NCBI GenBank assembly: GCA_000721375.1
Contig: JOGW01000019.1
Span: 186,001-250,000 of the forward strand
Direction of reading: 5' to 3'
Length of the DNA stretch: 64,000 nt
Source: Streptomyces sp. NRRL B-3428
GTDB lineage: Bacteria; Actinomycetota; Actinomycetes; Streptomycetales; Streptomycetaceae
In this document: positions 1 through 8,055 of the stretch, piece by piece
Layout of the letters: every line of letters starts with the position of its first letter
How positions within the stretch are numbered: the first letter of the stretch is position 1
The notes under the pieces: model-generated
What the model was told of the DNA's origin: nothing
What the model saw: only the letters and a program-made list of their open reading frames with translations
The model's database searches: none
Position numbers and translations under genes: made by a program

Positions 1-44
1 ATGGTGGCGGTGGAAGGCGCCTGCCAGTGAGCGTGAAGCGCTGA

Positions 45-632
45 ATGTCGGGCGTTTTCGCCCCACGGAGGCGCAGCTCGCGCAATGGTCGATCATCCAT
101 GACTGACGGGGCGGGAACTGGAGTGCCGGCAAGGGCCGACCCGTTGGACACAGCCTGGCGGGTGTATGGCGCGCTGGTGGAATGGACGGGGAGGGCGGAT
201 GCGAAGGCTGCATTCGCGTTGTCCCTGCAGACGGCGTCCTTGGCTGTTGTCGCGGTGCTTACGGGTGCGGGGCGTGTACTGCCATCTTCTGGTGGTCCTG
301 CGGGCGTCGTGTTCCTGATCTCCGGAGCGGTTCTGCTTGCGGGTGGCGCCGGGTTGGCCGTTGCCGCAGTGTCGCCCCACCTCGGCGCTAGGCGTCGCAG
401 ACGACCCGGCGTCCGTGGTGGCTCATTTCTGTACTTCGGCGACCTTCGTTCCTGGGATCCGGACGTACTGGAGGTGACGCTTCGGGAAACGGATCCCCTG
501 CCGCCGTTGGCGCGGCAGTTGGTGGTGATGAGTTCTATCGCGTGGGTCAAGCATCGGCGGGTCCAATGGTCGCTTTCGTGTGGTGCGGCAGGTATTTGTC
601 TGGTGGTGATTGCCGTCGCTTCCGGGCGGTGA
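45..632 (+). CDS. PycTM-like (DUF5706) membrane effector
   Basis: This 195-aa protein resembles the Pycsar TM effector family. Those are inner-membrane proteins that sense a cyclic pyrimidine nucleotide and damage the membrane during phage defence. Visible hallmarks are a W-x-x-R-A-D-A-K-A-A-F segment leading into a first membrane helix (about residues 56-75), a second helix pair (88-110), a central YFGDL motif (about 130-135), then S-I-A-W-V-K-H before a last C-terminal helix (170-192). The start is uncertain: ATG45 gives the longest frame, and ATG99 begins just before the conserved part; neither has a clear ribosome site. It is followed 42 bp later by a cNMP-binding regulator and then a cyclase-like gene, which supports a cyclic-nucleotide role. 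Family assignment is from pattern recognition; activity is inferred. Confidence 0.7.
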   Translation: MSGVFAPRRRSSRNGRSSMTDGAGTGVPARADPLDTAWRVYGALVEWTGRADAKAAFALSLQTASLAVVAVLTGAGRVLPSSGGPAGVVFLISGAVLLAGGAGLAVAAVSPHLGARRRRRPGVRGGSFLYFGDLRSWDPDVLEVTLRETDPLPPLARQLVVMSSIAWVKHRRVQWSLSCGAAGICLVVIAVASGR

Positions 633-674
633 TTCCCGAGGTGTGCGCTGACCTTTCAAGGGCGTGCGTATTTC

Positions 675-1367
675 ATGTCTGGGGGGAACTTGAATTTCCG
701 CGACATGGTTCCGGAGTCGGCATGGCGTGCGTTGGTGGAGCAGGGCAGAGGAGTTGTATTTCGGCGTGGCGCTGTCATCTATCGGCAGGGAGACCGGGCC
801 TCGTCAGTGACGCTTCTTGAGGACGGGACCGTGAAGGTCGTGCAGTTGGCTGAGGGGGGTGCCGCTCTCACGCTTACGTTGCGCGGCCCGGGTGAGGTGC
901 TGGGTGAGATGGGAGTCATCCTCGATCGGCCTCGTTCCGCCACGCTGGAAGCGGTGAACTCGTGCAGTGGCCGGGTGCTGGGTGCGCGTGCGTTCCTCGC
1001 CAGCCTTGATCGGCTGGGCCTGGTGCCCACGGTGTACCGGCTCGCGGTTGACCGGATGCACCATGTCGAGCAGTTGCGCACGGATCTGGTGAGCTTGCCT
1101 CCAGCCGCACGTGTGGCCCGCGTCATCCTGCATCTCGCACAGGAGGTCGGCCGCCCCGGCACGGACGGCACGCTGGTCGAACTCGGCATGCCACGTGAGG
1201 AATTGGCGGCCATGGCCGCGGTCGGGCGTTCCACGGCCGCCCCTGCGCTCAGACGCTTGCAGGAGCAGGGCGTACTCGACCTTGCCCGGACCAGGCTCGT
1301 CGTCAGGGACGTGGAAGCACTGGAGGCCGCGGCGCGAGCCGAGGGGCCCGACGGTTCCGGTGTGTGA
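675..1367 (+). CDS. Crp/Fnr-family cyclic-nucleotide-binding regulator
   Basis: A 230-aa protein with a cNMP-binding beta-roll over about residues 10-120. The phosphate-binding cassette reads GEVLGEMGVILDRPRSATLEA-like, with the Gly-Glu and Arg-Ser-Ala residues that grip the cyclic phosphate. A dimerisation helix follows near 125-150 (VDRMHHVEQLRTDL). A winged helix-turn-helix lies near 165-220 (MPREELAAMAAVGRSTAAPALRRL), so it should bind DNA. It lies between a PycTM-like membrane gene and a cyclase-like gene. The simplest reading is that it reads the product of the downstream cyclase, probably to control the cassette. ATG675 has only a distant AAGGG. The ligand could be a cyclic purine or cyclic pyrimidine; the sequence does not say which. 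Confidence 0.9.
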   Translation: MSGGNLNFRDMVPESAWRALVEQGRGVVFRRGAVIYRQGDRASSVTLLEDGTVKVVQLAEGGAALTLTLRGPGEVLGEMGVILDRPRSATLEAVNSCSGRVLGARAFLASLDRLGLVPTVYRLAVDRMHHVEQLRTDLVSLPPAARVARVILHLAQEVGRPGTDGTLVELGMPREELAAMAAVGRSTAAPALRRLQEQGVLDLARTRLVVRDVEALEAAARAEGPDGSGV

Positions 1368-1538
1368 GGCGCGCCACGCCGGAACCGTCCACTCCCGGAC
1401 GGTGTGCTCCGCCGTGCTGCTCCACCGTGGTGAATGAAGCGGTTGTGCCAGTCACTTGAACGCCCAGGCGGGCCCTGCCCGACGGAATCCTTCAGCGGAG
1501 CGTCAGTGCGACTGACAAGAGAATCGAGGCAGCAGACC

Positions 1539-2354
1539 ATGTACCAACCCACTCAGGAGGTACCTGCGTCCTGGAGCCGGCTGTGGCCCTACCGGGCCGT
1601 ACTTGCTGTGGATGCACGGAACTTCAGCGGTAACACCAGTACAGCCATGCAGCAGATCAACGCCGACATCCAACAGGTGCTGGACTGCTCCCTGCAGGCC
1701 ATCGGGCTGAGCGGCGACTGGCAACGCCGAAGTTTTCCACAGCACACTGGGGACGGCTACGTCGCTGGCATGGACGCAGAGGTCCTGCCCGCACTGGTGG
1801 GGTGCTTTCCCCAGGCTCTGCGGACTGTCCTGTGGGACTGGCGGCGTGCGAACCAGGGGCTTGCGCCCCTGCAACTGCGCGTCAGCGTCCATGTGGGCCC
1901 GCTGCCCGACGACGGTCTAGGCGTGCCGATGGTGGACACCCACCGCCTGCTGGACGACCAGGCGTTGCGGGACTTGCTGGCGCGGGCTGACCCGGAGGTC
2001 ACCAATACGGCGGTGATCATCTCGGAGCGTGTGTACGAGGACGTCTTCGAGAGTGGGCTCGCGACCGGGAGCGCTGTGGCCGGCCAGTTCGCCCAACGGT
2101 TCGTGCGGGTCAAGACCTTCGCCCGGCCCGCCCGTCTACATGTTCCGGGGCTGGACTGGGGCCTCGCGGACCGGAGCATCTTCGAGGTGCCCGAGCAGCC
2201 GGCTACCGGTAGAGCGCCCTCAGGTCTGGAACCGGCGACGCCATCCGCGCCGCCGACTGAGGGCAGCGTGTCCTTCAACCAGTACGGCCCTGGCGGAACG
2301 CAGGGAGTGAGCCCCACCGTCTACAACAGTTTCGAGGGAGGGCATCGAGTATGA
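1539..2354 (+). CDS. Class III nucleotide-cyclase-like protein
   Basis: A 271-aa protein with the layout of a class III cyclase catalytic domain over about residues 15-205. It has a first strand VLAVDARNFSG with the first metal-type Asp, a TGDGYVAGM hairpin with the second Asp, an LQLRVSVHVGPL strand typical of the cyclase core, then VDTHRLLDDQALRDLL and VIISERVYEDVF in the places of the family's N-x-A-x-R-L and I-x-x-S elements. The last 60 residues are low-complexity and end in YGPGGTQG...TVYN. Start ATG1539 follows GAGG at 1526-1529. The frame opens further upstream, at 1434, but that start lacks support. The stop overlaps the next ATG by 4 bp. With the PycTM-like and Crp genes it suggests a Pycsar-like signalling set. 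Substrate, and even activity, are inferred. Confidence 0.68.
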   Translation: MYQPTQEVPASWSRLWPYRAVLAVDARNFSGNTSTAMQQINADIQQVLDCSLQAIGLSGDWQRRSFPQHTGDGYVAGMDAEVLPALVGCFPQALRTVLWDWRRANQGLAPLQLRVSVHVGPLPDDGLGVPMVDTHRLLDDQALRDLLARADPEVTNTAVIISERVYEDVFESGLATGSAVAGQFAQRFVRVKTFARPARLHVPGLDWGLADRSIFEVPEQPATGRAPSGLEPATPSAPPTEGSVSFNQYGPGGTQGVSPTVYNSFEGGHRV

Positions 2355-4705
2355 GCGAGGCGACGAGGCCGCAGGCACAGGGACCCTGGGAGAAGGGTAA
2401 GGGGGCCGACGGGCACGACACCGTGCGCTGGGGGGAAGGCGAGGGAGCGCAGAGCGCCGGGGCTGCAGAGGAACCCGACCGACTGGCCGGGACGACCCCG
2501 GAAGCGTTATCCGGGCTGGCGATTGCCCCGGTGGCCACCAACGGCAACACGCCGGAGCCTGAGAGCGCTCAGGATGGAGATGGCCGGGCCATCTCAGGCC
2601 CGCGCACTGCCCCCGCATACCAACAGCCGACGCGGGTTGATACGGGTGGTCAGGCCAGCGGTCAGCCGGGGGATGTCGTACCTGCTGACGTCGCAGGAGC
2701 GCATGGTGCGGATACTGCCGCCGAAGCGTCGGGTGAGGCCACAGAAGCCACCCCCGACCGGCGATTCGACCAGCACAACTACGGTTCGGGCCCGGCCTAT
2801 CAAGGGGGCTATGTCACCGTCCACAACAACTGGAACGATGAATACGTACGCGAACTCCTGGTTCCCGATGCGGACTTCGCTGCCTCCACTGAGGGCCGGT
2901 ACGTTCCGCCGCGTGATTCTGACCGGTTGAAGGAGGCCGAGCGCCATCTCGCAAGGTGCGGCGTTGTTGTTCTGAGCGCTCCGCCCGGCAGTGGTCGCAG
3001 GACCACCGCGCTGCGGTTGCTCGCCACGGCCGCCCTTGAACCGTCCGTCCCGCCCTTGCACCTGCGCGACCTGGAACCGGAGTGGTCCGAGGTACGCATC
3101 GGTCAATTGCCCAAGGTGTCGGGCCATGGCTATCTGCTCGACCTGACAGAACTGCCCACGGAGGTGCCGGGCGAGCGCCTGCGCTCGCTGCTGAGCGACT
3201 ACGGCCGGGAGGGCGTACTCAAGGGGTGGCGGCTGGTCGTTCTTGCAAGCCCCCAGTCGTGGCGCGGGCGGTGGCTGGAGGCGTCCGCGGAGTTCACGGT
3301 GTCGCTCCCGTCGCCCGACGCCCGTACGCTCGCCAAGCGGGAACTCGAGGTCCGCGATGTCGGCGACCGCGCGCCGTGGCTCGACGATGACGCGTTCGCC
3401 GATATCTGGACCGCCAATCCGCCGGCACAAGAAGCCTGCCGGCTAGCGGGGATCGTCGCACGGGTGCAGCACACGTATGGGTTCAGTCCCGATCGGCGAC
3501 TCCTGACGCGGGCCGTGGACGAATTCCGCGGCTGGCACGATCACATCGACCACCTACTGAACCAAGCGCCGCGAGGTCAGGGACAGCCGAGCCTGCTGGC
3601 AAACCGGGCCACCGTGTGGGCGGGTGCACTACTGCACGGTGCCGAACCCCGCTCCGTCCTCAAGGCGGCGGACGCGCTGATGGACACACTGGCCATCCCT
3701 CGTGAACCGAGAGACGTCCTGGGGGACGCGACCTCATCCCAGCGGCTGCTTGCCGCGAGCCTATCCCCGAGGGGCGGACGTGTCTTCCACGACGAGGACA
3801 AGCATGACCTCGCGTCCGCCATCCTGGAGAACCTCTGGGAGGAATTCCCCACCCAACGCACGCTGTGCAACACCTGGGCCGTAACAGTGGCCGCCGACCC
3901 TGACATCCCGGAGGAGGACGCCCGGCTGGTCACACGCCGTCTGCTCCACCTTGCCACCATCCGCCACGACGGTTCCATCCTGGAGGCCCTAGCCACCGGA
4001 CTCGGCGGCATGCGGCGCAAGTTGGCCAGCGAAGCTCTGACCGAGGCGGCCCTCACCCCGGACATCGGCGCGTACGTTCGGCAACGCCTGTACGCCTGGT
4101 CCCGCAAGGCATCCTCTCCCCAGACGCTGCACCTGGTCATCGCTGTCTGCGGCGGTGAGCTGGGACAAAGGGAACCGAGCATCGCCCTGACGAGGCTCCG
4201 CTGGGCCACGGCCCGCTGTCCTCTTGGCGCGCCCTCGGCCGTCCGCGCCTTCACGGCGCTGATCGCCGCACACCCGGATGTGGTCCAGGAAGCGACGAAG
4301 GCCTGGTTCACCAAAAGCAACCTGGACGACGTGCTTCCGGTCTTCTTCGCACTCGCCTCCAGCGGCGAGGGTGCAGGCCTCCTGCTCAACCAGATTCGAA
4401 CCGGTGCCGACCGTGACCGTTTCGTTCGCGCATGGCAGCAGTTGCTCCTCAAGGAGGACACCCGCGAGGTTGTGGACGAGCAACTCACCCGGTGGGGCGA
4501 ACTGGCAGGCCAGGATGTACTGCCCCGCGAATTCCTGGTCGATCTGCTCGCCGACGTCTACGAGCCCATTGTGCAGCGCGGCGGCCTCAACCGCTTCTAT
4601 GACGACAGCCCTGGCTTCCTCGAATCCTTCTGGGGACATGTACTCGGCGAGGCGATCCAACGTCGCAGGCGCCGCCATGACCAGGCACGGACAGAACTGC
4701 CATGA
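2351..4705 (+). CDS. Large P-loop protein with atypical Walker A
   Basis: A 784-aa protein coupled to the cyclase by an ATGA overlap. Residues 1-135 are disordered and rich in Gly, Ala and acidic residues. Residues about 140-165 hold an aromatic peptide (NYGSGPAYQGGYVTVHNN). A P-loop near 209-222 reads APPGSGRRTTALRLL, in which Arg replaces the usual Walker A Lys. A Walker B-like strand, GYLLDLTEL, follows near 260. The rest, about 330-784, is mostly helical with repeat-like Leu/Ala-rich segments, as in the sensor halves of STAND-type conflict proteins. No membrane segment or signal peptide is visible. I do not recognise a named family. A regulatory NTPase or scaffold of the cyclic-nucleotide cassette is inferred from context. 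Confidence 0.6.
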   Translation: MSEATRPQAQGPWEKGKGADGHDTVRWGEGEGAQSAGAAEEPDRLAGTTPEALSGLAIAPVATNGNTPEPESAQDGDGRAISGPRTAPAYQQPTRVDTGGQASGQPGDVVPADVAGAHGADTAAEASGEATEATPDRRFDQHNYGSGPAYQGGYVTVHNNWNDEYVRELLVPDADFAASTEGRYVPPRDSDRLKEAERHLARCGVVVLSAPPGSGRRTTALRLLATAALEPSVPPLHLRDLEPEWSEVRIGQLPKVSGHGYLLDLTELPTEVPGERLRSLLSDYGREGVLKGWRLVVLASPQSWRGRWLEASAEFTVSLPSPDARTLAKRELEVRDVGDRAPWLDDDAFADIWTANPPAQEACRLAGIVARVQHTYGFSPDRRLLTRAVDEFRGWHDHIDHLLNQAPRGQGQPSLLANRATVWAGALLHGAEPRSVLKAADALMDTLAIPREPRDVLGDATSSQRLLAASLSPRGGRVFHDEDKHDLASAILENLWEEFPTQRTLCNTWAVTVAADPDIPEEDARLVTRRLLHLATIRHDGSILEALATGLGGMRRKLASEALTEAALTPDIGAYVRQRLYAWSRKASSPQTLHLVIAVCGGELGQREPSIALTRLRWATARCPLGAPSAVRAFTALIAAHPDVVQEATKAWFTKSNLDDVLPVFFALASSGEGAGLLLNQIRTGADRDRFVRAWQQLLLKEDTREVVDEQLTRWGELAGQDVLPREFLVDLLADVYEPIVQRGGLNRFYDDSPGFLESFWGHVLGEAIQRRRRRHDQARTELP

Positions 4706-5400
4706 ACCTTCTCCGCTGGCGGAACCTACGCACCCGCATCGACTGCACTTGGCCATCGCTGGTCCCCGGCATCCGCTTCTCCGCTGCGGGCACCGTCGTG
4801 TACGTCCCATCCGCAGAACTACGCGCCAGGGGCCGCGCGGCTGGGCATGCTGCGGCGCGCCTTGCTCTCGACGCACTTGCGGCAACCGTGACGAGCCGTC
4901 ATCGACCGATGGATCAGCTTGCCGCGCAGGAACAACTCGCTCTGAAGGCAGCGGAGTTGTGTGAGGTCAAAGGGCACGACCAGGTCCGGGTAAGGGCACA
5001 TGTGGCGCTCACCCTGGCGCCAGAGGACAGGGCCCGCGCACAGGCATACGAGGACGCCCTGCGTGCGCAGCGCCTGCGTCACGCCCAGGAGCGTGACCGC
5101 CTCAGGTACCTGCGTGCCATGGTCCTCGCCGAACCGACGATGGCACGCACCTGGTGGCTCGACAGCCAGCGCGACCAATTGGCTGGACTCACCTGGAAGG
5201 AGTTCAACGAGAAGGTTCTGCCTACGGTTGCCGACCCCCAGGATGCCCATGCCCGTGCACTGGTGGTCGCCCAGGTCCTTGCCGAGGTCGTCGAAGAACT
5301 CGGCAATGACGAGGGCCGCCATAAGCAGTTCATGGCGACAGCGCGGTGGGTGTTGAGGGAAATGGGGTGGGAGAAGGCGGCAGGGCGGCTGCCGCAGTAG
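4702..5400 (+). CDS. Uncharacterised helical protein, last gene of the cassette
   Basis: A 232-aa soluble protein of no family I can name, starting inside the stop of the P-loop gene (ATGA). Residues 1-60 look alpha/beta. About 65-150 is strongly charged and helical, containing DQVRVRAHVALTLAPEDRARA followed by Arg/Gln-rich coil, a plan that loosely recalls SPFH/band-7 proteins. The C-terminal third is helical, with a TWWLDSQRDQL motif. The tight coupling of three genes means it is made with the cyclase-like and P-loop proteins and probably acts with them. A short GC hairpin lies just after its stop, so it is likely the end of the transcript. Confidence 0.55.
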   Translation: MNLLRWRNLRTRIDCTWPSLVPGIRFSAAGTVVYVPSAELRARGRAAGHAAARLALDALAATVTSRHRPMDQLAAQEQLALKAAELCEVKGHDQVRVRAHVALTLAPEDRARAQAYEDALRAQRLRHAQERDRLRYLRAMVLAEPTMARTWWLDSQRDQLAGLTWKEFNEKVLPTVADPQDAHARALVVAQVLAEVVEELGNDEGRHKQFMATARWVLREMGWEKAAGRLPQ

Positions 5401-5419
5401 GCCGAAGGGCAGCGAGGCG

Positions 5420-5441
5420 GGGCGGCTGTGTTCAGCCGCCC
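5420..5441. terminator. Hairpin after the cassette
   Basis: GGGCGGCT (5420-5427) pairs perfectly with AGCCGCCC (5434-5441) around a 6-nt loop, 20 bp after the last cassette stop. There is no T-tract, which is common in Streptomyces. Confidence 0.5.
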
Positions 5442-5709
5442 TGGTCACCGCTGAATGAGCGGACGTCTCTCGCACTCGGCAGCCCGAATATGTGCCTCGA
5501 GATTCCCCTGGGCTGTCTGGTCTGTCTGGCCAACGAGGAACGCACTGCTTTAATGGCGCCGGCTTCGAAGTGGGCGACAAATCGGTCGTACGCGAGCCCG
5601 CCACAGGATGGCGGCGACGCGTGCGTGGGTTGGTTCGGCCAGCGGCGAGGGCGGCTTCGCCGTTGCCTCAGGCCGGAAGCGCGCTGCGCCGACTCCAGCA
5701 CCAGCTTTG
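5442..5709. other. Intergenic, no gene seen
   Basis: The space between the cassette and the leftward gene at 6429. Several short frames run through it on both strands, but none has a family signature, a ribosome site or convincing codon bias. Confidence 0.5.
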
Positions 5710-6429
5710 TCAGTCGACTTCGGTCCCGAGGTGCGGTCGCGCGGCGTTATAGAAGCGCGAGCGGGCTTCTGCGAGGCGAGCGCGCAGCCGCGCTCGATCG
5801 TATAGATACCTGTCGCGGTGCGGGTTCATGGCGTCCAGGAGCAATTCTTCCTTGTCCTCGAAGGTGAGTCCCTCCAGTCCGTTCAACGCGGCTGCTGCGG
5901 CGGTTCGAGCCGTGTTGACGGCGGCGTCGTCCTGTCCTTGAGCGACTCGAATAAGGTCAAGTAGGGCTACTTCGCCGGCAGTAGCGGGACCGTTCGCGCC
6001 ATTCACCAGGTGCGTTTCCGTGTTTCGTAGTTGGCGGAGCCGCCGCCAGGCTCGTTGCTGCGGAGCCTCGGAGATGGTCATGCCTGATGCCCCGCCACAG
6101 GTCTCTGTAACGTCCGCGGCGTAGCGCACCATCTCAGGTGGTCCTGCAAGCTCGATGCTCGCCGATAGCTTGTTGAGCTTCAGTACGGCTGCACGCCGGC
6201 TTTGGCCGTCGTCCTCTTCAAATAGCCGCTCGGCTGCATCGTCTACCTCGTCAACGGCATGTAAGAAGGTCTCGTATGCCGCATGGCGGATTTCGCGCGC
6301 CCGCTGGATCTGTGCTGTTGCTGATTGCGCGACCACACTTTCACGGGCCCAGCGGCGTTGTAGAACGGCCGTGTAGAGGCTGGTGGCAGCTGCGAGCACG
6401 GCTGCGGTCATAGTGACGATCTGCTCCAT
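5710..6429 (-). CDS. Membrane-anchored helical protein of unknown function
   Basis: A 239-aa protein with one N-terminal membrane helix (about residues 5-22, MTAAVLAAATSLYTAVL), then an almost entirely helical, charged cytoplasmic part. The pattern R-E-I-R-H-A-A-Y-E-x-F-L within the helix following the anchor is typical of small actinobacterial proteins of unknown role that often sit in accessory regions. The GC level looks a little lower than in the stress genes to the right. It points left, opposite to the cyclase cassette, and has about 500 bp of empty DNA upstream. I do not recognise a named domain, and no function can be assigned. Confidence 0.6.
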   Translation of the reverse strand: MEQIVTMTAAVLAAATSLYTAVLQRRWARESVVAQSATAQIQRAREIRHAAYETFLHAVDEVDDAAERLFEEDDGQSRRAAVLKLNKLSASIELAGPPEMVRYAADVTETCGGASGMTISEAPQQRAWRRLRQLRNTETHLVNGANGPATAGEVALLDLIRVAQGQDDAAVNTARTAAAAALNGLEGLTFEDKEELLLDAMNPHRDRYLYDRARLRARLAEARSRFYNAARPHLGTEVD

Positions 6430-6933
6430 GTTTGTGAAGCATGCCCTAGCGGTCGAAGGTGTAAGGGAGCTGAGGAGTTTCAGGTGGTTAGGCGTGCGAC
6501 GGTTTGTCCGTTCTGATGGGCGTGGTTGGCTGAAGGCTCACATTCGCTTGGACTTGTTGACTCCCTGATCAGCTGCGAGCGAGACCGTGTCACAGAATGT
6601 TGCCGAGGTCCTGTCCGGGACCCAACGCTCAGGACCATGAGGACCACGTCGAACGCGCGGCCGCTCGGCAATCCATGTGCACGGTCACGGCAGCCGTCGC
6701 ATGTCAGTCATGGCAACCGGTGCGCCCACCCTGGTCCGGGCCCGCTCGCATAGTTGCAAGAGCTCGACGCTCCGTACCGGGCTGGCGTGTACACCGATGC
6801 GGAGTTGCCAAGAAGCAGGACCTGTTGGAGATGCTGTGCGGCTTGCTTGCCGCACTCGACCGACAGTCATCAGCCGCCCAAGTCTGGGCTGCTACCTGCA
6901 GAGGAGTGAGCGAAGAGGTGCTCACCCACACCA
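6430..6933. other. Gene-free junction between the cassette region and the hydantoinase fragment
   Basis: About 500 bp without a supported gene. Frames are short and overlap on all strands. The right end abuts the point where hydantoinase similarity begins (about 6934). A small inverted pair, GTGAGC and GCTCAC, lies at 6906-6926 right beside that point. No tRNA-like fold, transposase remnant or obvious attachment-site repeat was found by eye. Confidence 0.5.
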
Positions 6934-7887
6934 GGTCTTACAAGTATCAAGCTGTTCACGGCGTATCCCGGTGTCTTCTTCAGCGACGACGGGCAGATCC
7001 TGCGGGCGATGCAGCGGGCGTCGTCCAACGGCGGGCTGATCATGATGCATGCCGAGAACGGGCTCGCGATCGACGTGCTGGTGGAGCAGGCGCTGCAGCG
7101 CGGCGAGACGGATCCTCGGTATCACGGGGAGGTGCGCAAGGCCCTGTTGGAGGCCGAGGCCACGCATCGGGTGATCAAGCTGGCGCAGGTGGCCGGAGCT
7201 CCCGTGTACGTGGTGCATGTGTCGGCGCAGGAGGCGGTGGCGGAGCTGGCGCGGGCGCGGGACGAGGGGCTGCCGGTGTTCGGGGAGACCTGTCCGCAGT
7301 ATCTGTTCCTGTCGACGGACAACCTCGCCGAGCCGGACTTCGAGGGCGCGAAGTACGTGTGCTCGACGCCGCTGCGGCCGAAGGAGCATCAGGCGGCGCT
7401 GTGGCGGGGGTTGCGGACGAACGATCTGCAGGTGGTGTCGACGGATCATTGTCCGTTCTGCTTCGTCGGGCAGAAGGAGCTGGGGCGGGGGGACTTCTCG
7501 AAGATCCCGAACGGGCTGCCGGGCGTCGAGAACCGGATGGATCTGCTGCATCAGGCGGTCCTCGACGGGCACATCTCGCGGCGGCGCTGGATCGAGATCG
7601 CGTGCGCCACGCCGGCCCGGATGTTCGGCCTGTACGGGAAGAAGGGCACGATCGCGCCGGGGGCGGATGCGGATGTGGTGATCTATGACCCGCATGCCGA
7701 GCAGGTGATGTCGGCGCAGACGCATCACATGAACGTGGACTACTCGGCGTATGAGGGGAAGCGGGTCACGGGGCGGGTGGAGACGGTGATGTCGCGCGGG
7801 GAACTCGTGATCGAGGGGCGGGAGTTCGTGGGGCGGGCCGGGCATGGCGCCTATCTCGCGCGCGGGACCAGCCAGTACCTCGGCTGA
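6934..7887 (+). pseudogene. 5'-truncated D-hydantoinase/dihydropyrimidinase
   Basis: The reading frame carries the C-terminal two thirds of a dihydropyrimidinase, which opens the ring of hydantoins or dihydropyrimidines. Similarity starts abruptly at GLTSIKLF; the Lys of SIKLF is the position of the carbamylated metal-bridging lysine. It continues through HAENG, VHVS, ETCPQYL, STDHCPF and NGLPGVENR to a normal C-terminus (RGTSQYLG). Intact enzymes of this type run to about 465 residues. Here about 318 remain, and the N-terminal His-x-His metal site is gone. There is an in-frame stop at 6907-6909 and no usable start before the internal ATG at 7009. The gene is therefore almost surely dead. The sharp loss of similarity fits deletion or insertion at the edge of the incoming cassette. 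Confidence 0.88.
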
Positions 7888-8055
7888 GCGACGCGTACGG
7901 CTGATGGGTATACCGTGCCGCGGAAGTTGCCCGCCTTGGCCGCAGGCGGCTGGGTGATGTGGCCACCTGGAGGTTCGGATCCGGTCACAGGCCCATGTGC
8001 AGGCGGCAGGACCCCTGATACACAGGATCCTTGACTGCTCGTGGTGGAGGCGCCG

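Noticed and set aside
6906..6926. GTGAGC/GCTCAC inverted pair at the hydantoinase junction as a mobile-element end
   Set aside because: Six base pairs is too short, and no matching end was found at the left of the cassette.
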